A DNA stretch of 39,321 bases from Thalassiosira profunda (taxonomy: Eukaryota; Bacillariophyta; Thalassiosirophyceae; Thalassiosirales; Thalassiosiraceae). The stretch is from the NCBI GenBank assembly GCA_036939355.1, contig JALLAP010000060.1, positions 1 to 39,321 of the forward strand, read 5' to 3'. A program made the translations under genes and the position numbers. The notes under the pieces are model-generated. The model worked only from the letters and a program-made list of their open reading frames with translations, had not been told where the DNA came from and made no database searches. This document shows, in pieces, positions 17,861 to 26,811 of this stretch (position 1 is its first letter; each line of letters opens with the position of its first letter).

Positions 17861-19846
17861 TTATTCTCTTATTGATCCGCACACGGAACACGCCAGAGCG
17901 AGAGGTTTCTCGTTGATGAACGTGCACGTCTTGCAACTCCAATCTACCCCATCTTGCGTGTCAGTGTCAGGTGGAATTGCATTTGTAGGTTGTATTTGAC
18001 TTCCACTGGCGCGCTGCTTTGCTCGCGGGGAAGAGCTCCAGCTGCTCATCAAAGACGTTTGTCCGTTGTCCATCTTCACCCGCTTGACAGAGCTGCTGAG
18101 CGCTTTTGGTTTCGCCCCGTCTCTGTCCGCACCACGATTTCGCCGGCTTCCGTGCGTTAGAAACACTTGGACAGCTTCTGCTTTGGTGCTTTCTTGCTTC
18201 CTCACCACCGACAACTTGTCCTTGGCTGTTTTGGCAGACGCCTTTTCGTCCACGATTGGACCGGGGTAGTAGTCAGCTTCATCGTGCGTTTCCTCTGTAG
18301 ATTGCTTGATTGGTTCGAACATACTTTCCAACCCTGCAGGTCGTTTCTCGCCCTTGCCACTTCCAACGATCACGTTGCACATTCGCTGCACACTCTTTGG
18401 CATATTTGACGGCTCGTGGATGAATTCCGTTGGAACATTCACAAGCTCTAGCACATACTTCCGAATAAACACGCCATCTGGATCCTGATCCCTCCCCTGC
18501 TTCGTCACATTGTACACTCGCATGGCATTGATGCCCGTGGTGCCCGCCTGCATCTGCAGCTGCGGGTAATGGATGCCAGGCTCGAAGTCTAGGAACACTC
18601 TCGCCAAATGCGGTTCTATCCGCCGCCAATCCAGCCAGAGATTGTAGGTAGCGAAGGATACCAACATGGCTCGCATTCTAAAGTTGAGCCACCCGGTCTT
18701 GAGGAGGCAGCGCATACAAGCATCTACGAAAGGAAATCCAGTGTGGCCGGTGCACCACGCATCGTATCTTTCCTGCTTGAAATCGCCCGGCTGTCTGCGC
18801 AAATGCGAGAACGCAAGGCATTGATCCTGAATCTCCAAATTGGGTTGGGTCTCTAGCTTTTGCATGAAGTGAGATCGCCAGTGCATCCTCGATTGAAAGG
18901 ATGCCAAGGATCGCAACCAGGGACTCGGTGTCGATGAGGACTTCTTCGCCTCGCGGAGTTCCTCCTGCCTCCGTTTGGTGGAGAGTATCACGTGCCGTAG
19001 AGAAATATGCCCCCAAGTCAGATATGGCGAGAGTCTACTTCCGGTGGTCCAAGATGTGTTGGGCGAAGATATCCCGCTGCTGTAGTTGCCCCCTCGTCGA
19101 GCAAGAAACGACTCAAGCATGCCCAGCGCTTTGCATTCCCCGCCGTGCTGTCTCTGCTCGCGATCGCCTCGGTGCTCCAAAGGTATCTCGTGCATATCTG
19201 ACGGACTCAGCGGTTTGCGGCATCTCCCGTGCAGCTCGATCCCTTCCGCGTCCAAATCGACAAATCTCATCCGCATGTCCTCCAACTGCGCATTCGTTGG
19301 AGTGTTGGGGACGGGCTGATCCAAGAACCTCTTGAAGTTGGTTGTGAAATCGTCTCGATCCTTCAAGCAGCGAGTCACCCCTGTCTGATTGAACTCTTTG
19401 ATGGGCACGCCGTTCGCCCGGCACCATCTCCGCACGGCCTTGTCCCTCGCGAACGATTTGAGATGGCCTGATTCAATGTGGCACAATATCTGATGGATGG
19501 GCCGCTGTCGGTGCAGCGTTTGCAATGTGAACGCCGCCCCCGCGTGACAGACGGTGGTGCACCGAAACTGATAATTGCAAATGTGGCCGCCGCCATCGCC
19601 GGTATCATTGCAACCCGACAGGCGCCTGTCCAAATCAACTAGCCCCTCGTTGCAAAACGCTACGTGCGATCCGTGCACCGTCTTCTCGCCCAGCTGGTCG
19701 GGCTCGTAGAGGTAGAGAACGAGGCAGGGGCGCTGAGAGGAGGCGACGAGGGAGAGGGGCGCGTGGTCGTGGAGGCGCACGTCCTTCTTGAGCCAAACGA
19801 CGTCGACGGCCTCCGATGAGGGCGTTGGGGGCGGCCGCTTGGCCAT
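17861..19846 (-). CDS. Photolyase/cryptochrome-family flavoprotein with C-terminal RanBP2 zinc finger
   Basis: Single exon, 661 aa, ATG at 19846 in ACCATGGCC context; the longer frame begins with TTG. Residues about 12-160 form the N-terminal alpha/beta domain (VVWLKKDVRLHDHAPL, CLVLYLYEPDQ). The FAD-binding helical domain follows: RLSPYLTWGHISLRHV, then LASFQSRMHWRSHFMQKLE, YDAWCTGHTGFPFVDACMR, LKTGWLNFRMRAMLVSF, and an FLDFEPGIHYPQLQMQ and DPDGVFIRKY end. These are the core motifs of DNA photolyases and cryptochromes. About 130 disordered, Lys/Ser-rich residues follow, then a RanBP2-type zinc finger: W636, C638, C641, C653, C656 (C-x2-C-x10-C-x2-C). Repair enzyme versus light receptor cannot be decided here. 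The finger could bind RNA, ubiquitin or protein. Confidence 0.88.
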   Translation of the reverse strand: MAKRPPPTPSSEAVDVVWLKKDVRLHDHAPLSLVASSQRPCLVLYLYEPDQLGEKTVHGSHVAFCNEGLVDLDRRLSGCNDTGDGGGHICNYQFRCTTVCHAGAAFTLQTLHRQRPIHQILCHIESGHLKSFARDKAVRRWCRANGVPIKEFNQTGVTRCLKDRDDFTTNFKRFLDQPVPNTPTNAQLEDMRMRFVDLDAEGIELHGRCRKPLSPSDMHEIPLEHRGDREQRQHGGECKALGMLESFLARRGGNYSSGISSPNTSWTTGSRLSPYLTWGHISLRHVILSTKRRQEELREAKKSSSTPSPWLRSLASFQSRMHWRSHFMQKLETQPNLEIQDQCLAFSHLRRQPGDFKQERYDAWCTGHTGFPFVDACMRCLLKTGWLNFRMRAMLVSFATYNLWLDWRRIEPHLARVFLDFEPGIHYPQLQMQAGTTGINAMRVYNVTKQGRDQDPDGVFIRKYVLELVNVPTEFIHEPSNMPKSVQRMCNVIVGSGKGEKRPAGLESMFEPIKQSTEETHDEADYYPGPIVDEKASAKTAKDKLSVVRKQESTKAEAVQVFLTHGSRRNRGADRDGAKPKALSSSVKRVKMDNGQTSLMSSWSSSPRAKQRASGSQIQPTNAIPPDTDTQDGVDWSCKTCTFINEKPLALACSVCGSIRE

Positions 19847-20247
19847 GGTCCACTGCCAGCGGCGAGCGGCGATCGAGGAGTGGCGCCAGGAGGCGCGAGG
19901 CTTCCGGGCCGGGGCGGGCGGGCGCGAGGAACTGCGAGGAGCGAGGAGCAAGGGGATGAGTCAGCTCGGGAGTGAAGGATGGAGAAACTCAAACTGCGAC
20001 GTAAAGAAGGACCTTTGGACACAAAGAACCGTCCCGGCCTGTCCCCCTCCTCCGCCAACAACAAGGCTGAGGCCTTTGGTACCGGCAACCGGTCCCTGAA
20101 GACGCCCCGCAATCAGAGCCGGGCAGCGCGAGCGGCGAATGCCTCGAGGGAGCGCACGAAGGGGCGGCATCATGGCCATTTATGATCGAGGCGCTAGCAA
20201 TTGAGAAAGGTATCCGCAGAAATCAGAGGGGTGCACTGTCAAGCGCG
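19847..20247. promoter_or_regulatory. Bidirectional promoter region with basic 68-codon upstream ORF
   Basis: This is the 401-bp gap between the photolyase ATG (19846, minus) and the preferred paralogue B ATG (20248, plus). A plus-strand ATG at 19979 opens a 68-codon Lys/Arg-rich frame ending with TGA at 20183-20185, overlapping the ATG at 20182, an alternative start of paralogue B. A second uORF runs 20172-20204. GCGAGGA is repeated near 19935-19945. Whether the 68-codon frame is translated cannot be told. Confidence 0.4.
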
Positions 20248-21435
20248 ATGGCCCGCTCCCTCACAGGCCGGATACGCGGGCCCAAAACGGCGCCCTTCCC
20301 CGCCGGTGAGATAACATCGCCTCTCATAGGAAAGGACGCCCAAACCGTTGCCACGAGCCCCGAGTCCGACGTCGACAAGGATTCCACCGTTGGAGACGCC
20401 GCTGCCGCAAAACTGACGGCGGAGCAGATCGCGAAGTCGCTTGTTATGGTGCTCATAGCAGCGGCAGGGGCGGCGGCGTCTGTAGTTTCGTTCGTACAAG
20501 TCCCAGAAGTCATCGTTTATATCATGGGATCGATATGCATTGCGCACTTTCCGGTGGTGACGTACAAAGAGAGGAAGCTCCTTCGCTTGCCGGGCGAAAG
20601 AAAAGCGGTGGAGCTATTGGAGGAGGCTGCCGAGCAATTGAGGGCAGAAGGGGATTGCCTAGAGGACGAGGTGGAATATCTGCTCGCCCAGGCGGCGCGG
20701 TGAGTTGTTTCAAGTTGTAGGATGTTGCAAATGCTTTCTCTCTTTACGATGATAGTCTCATCATCATTTGCACAATCACACGACCAGCTTCGGCGACGTA
20801 GATCAAGAGCTTCAAGACGTGGCAAGAGCCCAGGGATACACCGTCGAGGAATTGCTGGAGCTGATACGGCTGAACGAGGAAACGATGGATCGCATGAGGG
20901 TGAGTCTCGTGCATACCAATCGTATCTTTCGCCTCTCGCCTTGACTTGCAAGCTTACGTGAATGCATGCGTGTGCCTTCCGCCTCCTGCAGGAAAATCTT
21001 CGACAAAAGGTCATCCAAGACGTGGTCGCAATCGTCCTCCGCAGCGAGAAGGCTTCCAACAATCAGGTAATAGACCGGGTCGAGGCCAAGCTCCTCGCCC
21101 TCAAGATCGCAGTCAAGCTCGAGGCCTACGGAATAACCTTCGACGAGGACAAGTTCCTACGAGCGGTGGCGCTCCATCCCACACTGTGGGGAGTTGCCGC
21201 CACCGTACGAAGGCTATTGCCGCCAGACGACGGGGAAGTGGACGACGGCAGATCGGTCCAATCGATCGAATCCGACAAAGACGACGTTTACGACATGTTC
21301 TACTTGTCGCCGGACGCGGAGCGACGGAGGGGTTCGCGGCTGGCGGCGAGGATATCAGAAGGAGGCTATGTGTCGCTTGCAAAGCGGCAGAGCTCGGCGT
21401 GGGAGAGGCATCGACCAAGACCGGGAGAGCCATGA
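20248..21435 (+). CDS. Membrane/coiled-coil family protein, paralogue B (uncharacterised)
   Basis: Three exons: 20248-20699, 20788-20899, 20992-21435; introns of 88 and 92 nt; 335 aa. Blocks match paralogue A at 13785 in order: KSLVMVLIAAAGAAASVVSF, ICIAHFPVVTYKERKLLRLP (membrane pair), coiled coil with DCLEDEVEYLL and LIRLNEETMDRMR, ENLRQKVIQDVVAIVL, VEAKLLALKIAVKLEAYG, and an acidic stretch ending DDVYDMFYL. The start at 20248 gives MARSLTGR, resembling MVRGIGGR of paralogue A; the in-frame ATG at 20182 would add 22 residues. The intron before ENLRQ sits at the same phase-0 position as in paralogue A, while three N-terminal introns and the intron before VEAK are absent and one at AQAAR|F is unique. 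Function unknown; an endomembrane or plastid-membrane scaffold is a guess. Confidence 0.8.
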
Positions 21436-21942
21436 GCTGTCCAAAGTGGTTGCGAGTAAAGAACGATCGGCACTGTGGCCAGCTGCGAAGCTAAGGGGGC
21501 AGATCGGCGCTTGCTTGCAACGTTAGTGTGCTATTTCAATCGGTCAATGCTAGAACCAAGCCAGTATTTCCAGACATCTTAACAGAGCAAAGCCGCTGTA
21601 GACCCAAGTCCCTCTGGCTGACCTCGAACCTGCCTCGAAACTCTCTACTGAAGTGTGTACTAGAGGGCTGCCACTAGAAATGTAAGAGTGGCTGCGAACA
21701 GAACTATCTCACACCCTTGTTTGTACCTAGGAACCTTTTCTCAGCCAGTAAATACCGACGATAATCCTACCCAGGGGCGTGTTTTCCATAGCCTAGAGAC
21801 AAAGATAGTGTTAACCCCAATGCCTTGTTCCCAGAACGACCAAGTTCAGGGTCGAAGAGAACACTCGAGCGAGGGAGACTCCGCCTCAGCTCATAAAACA
21901 ACGAGCAAGCAAATCGAAAGACAACCATACATCTACAACATC
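21436..21942. other. Intergenic region with no gene seen
   Basis: This 507-bp stretch is the longest gap in the window and the first between two genes on the same strand. An open frame enters from 21688 but begins with GTG and has no ATG before 21943. It presumably holds the terminator of paralogue B and the promoter of the downstream gene; no repeat or RNA gene was recognised. Confidence 0.5.
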
Positions 21943-22431
21943 ATGCTGAAACCAACCTTGATGCTGCTGCTGGCGACTTTCGCTGCAGCGCTGTCTAACG
22001 ATGTACCGACTTATGCGCAAGAGCAACAGGAGCTGAACTCGAATATCGTCAAGTTTGCAGCCTTCGCCGGGAGCCCGGGCAATGGCTACGCAATGGAATT
22101 TCAGCGAAGTTGCTTCTGCATGCCCGACACTCGGAGTCCGTTTTTCGTGGTCGTCAATTCGACCGAGGACGTTGCAAGCGCAGTCTTCCTGGACGGAGGC
22201 GAGACCCCAGGGCAGGTGGTGACTGACCCCGAAGAGTTGGACGATCTGTACCTCATCACGGTGCAAGACGCGTTCGATGAGATCCAGGAAGCCATAGACG
22301 AGGGCGTTTACTTCCTAAATGTGACCTACGATGCGGTGGGAGGGTATCCTACTGATGTCGACATCGATTGGGACGACCGGATAGCCGACGAGGAGACGTA
22401 CTACACGATCAGCAACGTGGTTCCTCTCTAG
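21943..22431 (+). CDS. Secreted DUF6174-like protein
   Basis: Single exon, 162 aa. The ATG at 21943 gives a signal peptide, MLKPTLMLLLATFAAALSND, so entry to the secretory pathway is likely. The mature part has the features I associate with DUF6174: YAMEFQRSCFCMPD, a PFFVVVNSTEDVASAVFLDG strand pair, a LITVQDAFDEIQEAIDEG helix, NVTYDAVGGYPTDVDIDWD, and a closing DEETYYTISNVV. The family is mostly bacterial and algal, with no known activity; the Cys pair in CFC may form a disulfide. The upstream open frame to 21688 has no ATG and is taken as leader. It converges on the HVA22-like gene (145 bp between ends). Confidence 0.75.
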   Translation: MLKPTLMLLLATFAAALSNDVPTYAQEQQELNSNIVKFAAFAGSPGNGYAMEFQRSCFCMPDTRSPFFVVVNSTEDVASAVFLDGGETPGQVVTDPEELDDLYLITVQDAFDEIQEAIDEGVYFLNVTYDAVGGYPTDVDIDWDDRIADEETYYTISNVVPL

Positions 22432-22576
22432 AGTGTGTGGCAGGGCCTTAGAATGTTTTGATATCTGTAGAGACTGTACCTTATGATAGAGCGCTCTCAC
22501 CTGTAGTGTGGAATACCAGTAGTATGAATGCTCTCGCCAGCAGTAGTTGGGTACCATAGCTTCGTCAAATGCAGCT

Positions 22577-24388
22577 TTATGCAACCTTGCTCTTCTCGCC
22601 TTCAGGCGCATTGCCGGAGGATTCATCGACATTTGATGGCAGCGCTTCGATGATCCTCCTCGTTGACCGAAACAGCGCTGTATCATCCAAGTTCTTCTGG
22701 CCTAGCTCATTTTCAACCCAGCCATAGAGTTTGCGAGTGCTCGATTCCAGCTGTACATACGCCCAGAGAAGCCACGTCGCATGAGTGCTGAGAGGGACCC
22801 ATGCTAGGAACGGAGCAAACCATCCCAGCACTATCGAGACGGCCGCATGGACCACCCAGAACTGGAGGTAGCGCGCCGCATCGGCCATCTCTGGAGTCAT
22901 GGGTTGGCGCTTTGCTGTGCCACTGCTGATTGCATTGCAAGCAGTTATGGAGAAGCCTGCCGGCACGACCAAGCTGACGTAAATGACGCCGTAGTTCGTA
23001 AAGTAGCTGGGCGTCACCAGCGTTGTGGCAGCGGGCAGCAAGGCCGAACTTTCGACGATGGTTGTAATGAGCCACTCTTGCGTTTCCTTGCTGATCAACC
23101 GGACCAGAACGAATAAGTCAAGAAAAGACTTCATTTTCTGGATCACCAAGGATGCAAGCGTGCTCCCTCCATTGCTTGTCTCGCCCAACGCTCTTTTTGA
23201 CAAGAACGCCGACGAATTCATTGCCGACAGTACAATTGGGGATAGTTTCGAGAACAACAGATCCACCGGCGACAGTTGCTCAACGTGTATTTTCCGAAGT
23301 TGTTTCCGCATTGGTGACAGTTGTTTCTTTTTCTTCTCCTCCTCCTCGTCATCCGTTGGGGGTGATGGCATAAAGCGGAGCCAGACAAAGAAAATCAGTG
23401 CAATCTCCTCTGCCACTCTGCCCGAAAGGCGCAATTTTGCGTACAGTCCGGATGTCTTGGCCGCAACGCCCTTTGCAGCTGCCGTTGGAGCCTCATCTCT
23501 CACGTTGAGCACGTGCCCAACAAAAGGCAAGAGCTTTCCCGTCCGCACAATGGCGAGGATGACTGCATAGACGACCCAGTATTTGAGCAAACCAATGGCT
23601 TCCGCTCTCAACTCTTTGAGTTCAGTCTCTTTTTGCTGCAGATGCTTCAACTTCACCGCCTTCCCTTTCCCACTAGATTCGGCCTCACGGAATTCCTTCA
23701 AATGCGGAGACATTCGCCCCAGCAGGGAAAAGGTCTTGTACAGCGGATGCCAAAAGCTGATGAAAGAGCAGAGGTATGTTCCCGTTGCCAAATACGTCAC
23801 GAAACCAGGGACCAGCCTCTTCACTCCAACGACCAACACGAGATACAGCAAATGGGGAAGGAGCATGGCCAAGAACGACGACGTCTTGGCCACCCTGCTC
23901 ACAAAATTGTTGTATTGTCGCAACGCCCGGCGCTTCTTGGCGGCATACCACGCGACGGTGCGCTCCACGTAACGGTGCTTCTGCACGTGGCGGCGCAGCA
24001 GCCACAGCGTGGCGAGGGCCGCGATTGCCCCCAGTTCCGCGTATTTCGCCGACAGCGGCAGCTCCCTCTGGAATTGGACAAACCATATCGTTCCCGTCCG
24101 CAGTTGAGCGTAGCCTCGCTTCGCCGCGATCCATCCGTGGGCTATCGAATTCTGCGCAATGATTCGGAGCAAGACGGCGAGGTAGTGGCCGAGGATGCCC
24201 AGGAGGAGGAGCAGGGGACGGAAGGTGAGGTAGGCCAGCGTCCACGACGAGGCGCCGGCGGCCCTCGCATCGCGGAGGGCGTCGGCGGCCGCTGTTATGT
24301 ACTCGTCCCGCGACGGGAGGTCCAGCCGGTCGAGGAGGGCGCGTGCGTGATGTATGAAGGTGTCTATTTGCGAGGCGAGGAGGCGCAT
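22577..24388 (-). CDS. Multi-pass membrane protein with two TB2/DP1/HVA22-like halves
   Basis: Single exon, 603 aa from the ATG at 24388 (MRLLASQIDTF). Several membrane helices lie at about residues 60-95, 120-140, 175-225, 275-310 and 485-560. Two segments look like TB2/DP1/HVA22 hairpin domains: SFWHPLYKTFSLLG followed by LKYWVVYAVILAIVRTGKLLPF, and ARYLQFWVVHAAVSIVLGWF followed by WVPLSTHATWLLWAYVQLESSTRKLYGWVEN. REEP/HVA22 proteins bend ER tubules and bind trafficking factors; two such units in one chain would be unusual. The middle is charged (DDEEEEKKKKQ). An open, Arg-rich extension upstream has an ATG at 24703, but this overlaps the opposing PIG-Z start and is less likely. Domain calls are from pattern memory. 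Confidence 0.6.
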   Translation of the reverse strand: MRLLASQIDTFIHHARALLDRLDLPSRDEYITAAADALRDARAAGASSWTLAYLTFRPLLLLLGILGHYLAVLLRIIAQNSIAHGWIAAKRGYAQLRTGTIWFVQFQRELPLSAKYAELGAIAALATLWLLRRHVQKHRYVERTVAWYAAKKRRALRQYNNFVSRVAKTSSFLAMLLPHLLYLVLVVGVKRLVPGFVTYLATGTYLCSFISFWHPLYKTFSLLGRMSPHLKEFREAESSGKGKAVKLKHLQQKETELKELRAEAIGLLKYWVVYAVILAIVRTGKLLPFVGHVLNVRDEAPTAAAKGVAAKTSGLYAKLRLSGRVAEEIALIFFVWLRFMPSPPTDDEEEEKKKKQLSPMRKQLRKIHVEQLSPVDLLFSKLSPIVLSAMNSSAFLSKRALGETSNGGSTLASLVIQKMKSFLDLFVLVRLISKETQEWLITTIVESSALLPAATTLVTPSYFTNYGVIYVSLVVPAGFSITACNAISSGTAKRQPMTPEMADAARYLQFWVVHAAVSIVLGWFAPFLAWVPLSTHATWLLWAYVQLESSTRKLYGWVENELGQKNLDDTALFRSTRRIIEALPSNVDESSGNAPEGEKSKVA

Positions 24389-24701
24389 CTTGTCGTTGGC
24401 ACTTCGTCGCCGAGGTCGGCAAAAAATGAATCGCCCGGGCCCGGCCGAGCTCCGCTTCACCCCCGCAGCGAACCGCCGGTTCGCACGCCTGTCGGGGAAA
24501 TGAAATGTCTCTAGAGATGTGACGCCGGGCCGCGGAGGCGTGGGCAAAAGGCCCCGCCGCGCTTTGACCGTTGCTCGTTGCTGTGCGTGTTTTTTGGCGT
24601 TGGCGTGGGTTTGTTCACCACGAGGGAGGGAGGGACGCACCCACACTCTCACCCCCATCAACACACAAGAAGCGCTCGGGACGCGGCGCGGCGTTGACGC
24701 C
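24389..24701. promoter_or_regulatory. Bidirectional promoter region, HVA22-like gene and PIG-Z
   Basis: This is the 313-bp gap between starts at 24388 (minus) and 24702 (plus). The minus-strand frame is open across it, up to an ATG at 24703 that interlocks with the plus-strand ATG in CATG. No separate gene is supported. Confidence 0.4.
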
Positions 24702-26793
24702 ATGAGCCCCCACGACGGCGGCAAGCGGATGCGCTGGGCCGTCTACCTCGCCCTACTGCTCCTGCGATTTCTCGGCGTCGTGCAACCCGGATACGTCCAT
24801 CCCGATGAGTTTTTTCAGGGAGGGGCGGAGCTGTTCTTTGGGCGCCGTCAAGAGGGTGATGGCACCCATCAAGCGGATGGCGGAGGTGTGGAGCGCCATC
24901 TTGCCAAATCCGTGCCGTGGGAGTTCGAACCGCGGCATGCGGTGCGATCGATCGTGCCCCCGGCGTTCATGACGCTGCTCCCCCTCCGAGCATATGTCGC
25001 GGCGCGGAGTTTGATGGGAAAGATACTTTGCAATCCTCGCCCATCACTGTCGCTTCTGTGCGATGCCCTCTCCGTAGAGGCGAATGCAAGCCGAGAAGAA
25101 ACAAACACCCTGCCACAAGATTCCCCGCTGTCCTTCCTCTGGATGCAACCAATGGAATCACTGTCGGGGAGGGAGATTTGGCTGGTTCCCCGGCTATTCA
25201 TGGCGTTGATGTCCGTCATCTTTCTTGATGGGTCTCTTTGGATGATGCTGAGCTACGATCGGTTGAGAACTCACACGCGAGGCAACAGAAAGTCCTCTTC
25301 ACATGAAATTGCACCAGTAGATCATGCACTCACATCTGTGGCACGCGATGCATACAAATACGGGCCGCCTGCAGAAGCAATCGTATTGGCATCCTCGTGG
25401 CCGTGCCTCGTCTTTGGAGTGCGTCCTTTTACGAATAGCCTGGAGGCGATGGCGTTGGCGTTCCTCCTAATGATTGTGACGACGAGTCAATCAACCGACG
25501 AAGCTACGCGAGGTGTTCCTTTGCTACTTCTTGTGGGGGCGATCTGTTCGGTTGGAATCTTCGTCCGGTTCACCTTTGCATTCTTCGCCTTCCCAGTGGT
25601 ATTGATCTTCCTTTGGAATCGATCCAAGCGGTTGGAAAGCCGAGTCAGATGCTTCCTTTCAGATGTCCTTTGGATGGCACTATCGTTTCTGATCGTATCT
25701 TCTGCATTCGTTTGGGTGGATGCTAGGTACTACTCCTGGCAAGCAAGTCTTGCTTGTGGCGATTCGTCTTGCGCGGAGACACCGTCAGGAATCCAGAATG
25801 CGCTCAAGTACGTTGCACCTCTCAATGCATTTGGGTACAATTCCAAGTCAGCAAATCTTGCCGAGCATGGCTTGCACCCAAGAATAACGCACGCAGGTGA
25901 GTCCTCTCAGAAGTCTTGGGCAAATGCTAGCTCCTTCAGATCTCACACTCCATCTACTTGCAGCTGTGAATATGACAATGCTCTTTGGACCACTGGCATT
26001 TGCGATGTATTCTTCCATTACCTACAGCACTATTCTCAGGAGAAGCAAGCTGCGCCGCGGAACCAGCGCATCAATGGCGTGTCAGCTATCCGTACTGGCT
26101 GGGCTCCTAGTGCTCTCCTGCGCACCGCACCAAGAGCCCCGATTTCTCCTCCCTATACTGGTACCTTTGGTTTATCTTTACGGCCAAATGGCGGTTGGGA
26201 GCGGCGAAAGTCAGAAGGACTCGCCAAAGTTGATACTTTTACTGCGGATCGTGTGGGCCGTGTTCAATACAGTTCTGTACGCGTTCTTTGGCTGGCTCCA
26301 CCAAGGCGGTCTGGTGCCTTCGCTGCTTCACCTGCCGAAAATCCATGCAGGGGAGGCAGTCATATTCTGGAAAGCATACATGCCTCCTACTTTCCTGACG
26401 CAAAAGGACTCATTCGAACGAGGAGACGCTGTCTGTGGAGCGAGCGAGGGAGAAGCAACATGCACGAACAGGAGAGAGGGAGTCATTTTGGATCTCCAGG
26501 GCGCAGATCCGTCTGTATTGCTAGAGGTACTGCGAGAGCAGCTCCCATGTCCTCGTTCTGGAGATGCTATCGCTGATGCCAATGGCATCCGCCTCATCTC
26601 CCCTATCTCAGTCATACTCCCATTGGTTGGAGATAACACCGAAATGACATGGGAAGGATATTCATTTACACCAACGCAATCCTTCATCGGACACATAAGC
26701 ACAGAAGATTGGCCTGTGTTCGATGGTTCAGTGACAAAGTTTATCGATCAGCTGAAGCTCGAGGTGTACGAAGTCTCGTGTGCAGGCAATTAA
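24702..26793 (+). CDS. PIGZ: GPI mannosyltransferase 4 (PIG-Z/Smp3, GT22)
   Basis: Two exons, 24702-25896 and 25964-26793, with a 67-nt intron (GTGAGTCC...CTACTTGCAG); 674 aa. Splicing joins EHGLHPRITHA to VNMTMLFGPLAFAMY. The GT-C signature is near the start: VQPGYVHPDEFFQGGAELFF (HPDEFFQ at 33-39), with the Asp-Glu pair in the first lumenal loop. Then FVPRLFMA-like, a SSWPCLVFGVRPFTNSLEAM block, GIFVRFTFAFFAFP, and SCAPHQEPRFLLPILVPLVY. These fit GT22 enzymes that add mannose from dolichol-phosphate-mannose in the ER; the EHGLHPR and PHQEPRFL blocks fit PIG-Z/Smp3 (fourth mannose) best, with PIG-B the closest alternative. Many hydrophobic helices agree with a multi-pass ER protein. It ends 18 bp from the stop of the opposing TMEM237-like gene. 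Confidence 0.88.
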
Positions 26794-26811
26794 TTACTGC
26801 TGCGGGAGCTA

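Noticed and set aside
21688..21942. N-terminal extension of the DUF6174-like protein
   Set aside because: The open frame starts with GTG and has no ATG; the ATG at 21943 gives a clean signal peptide.
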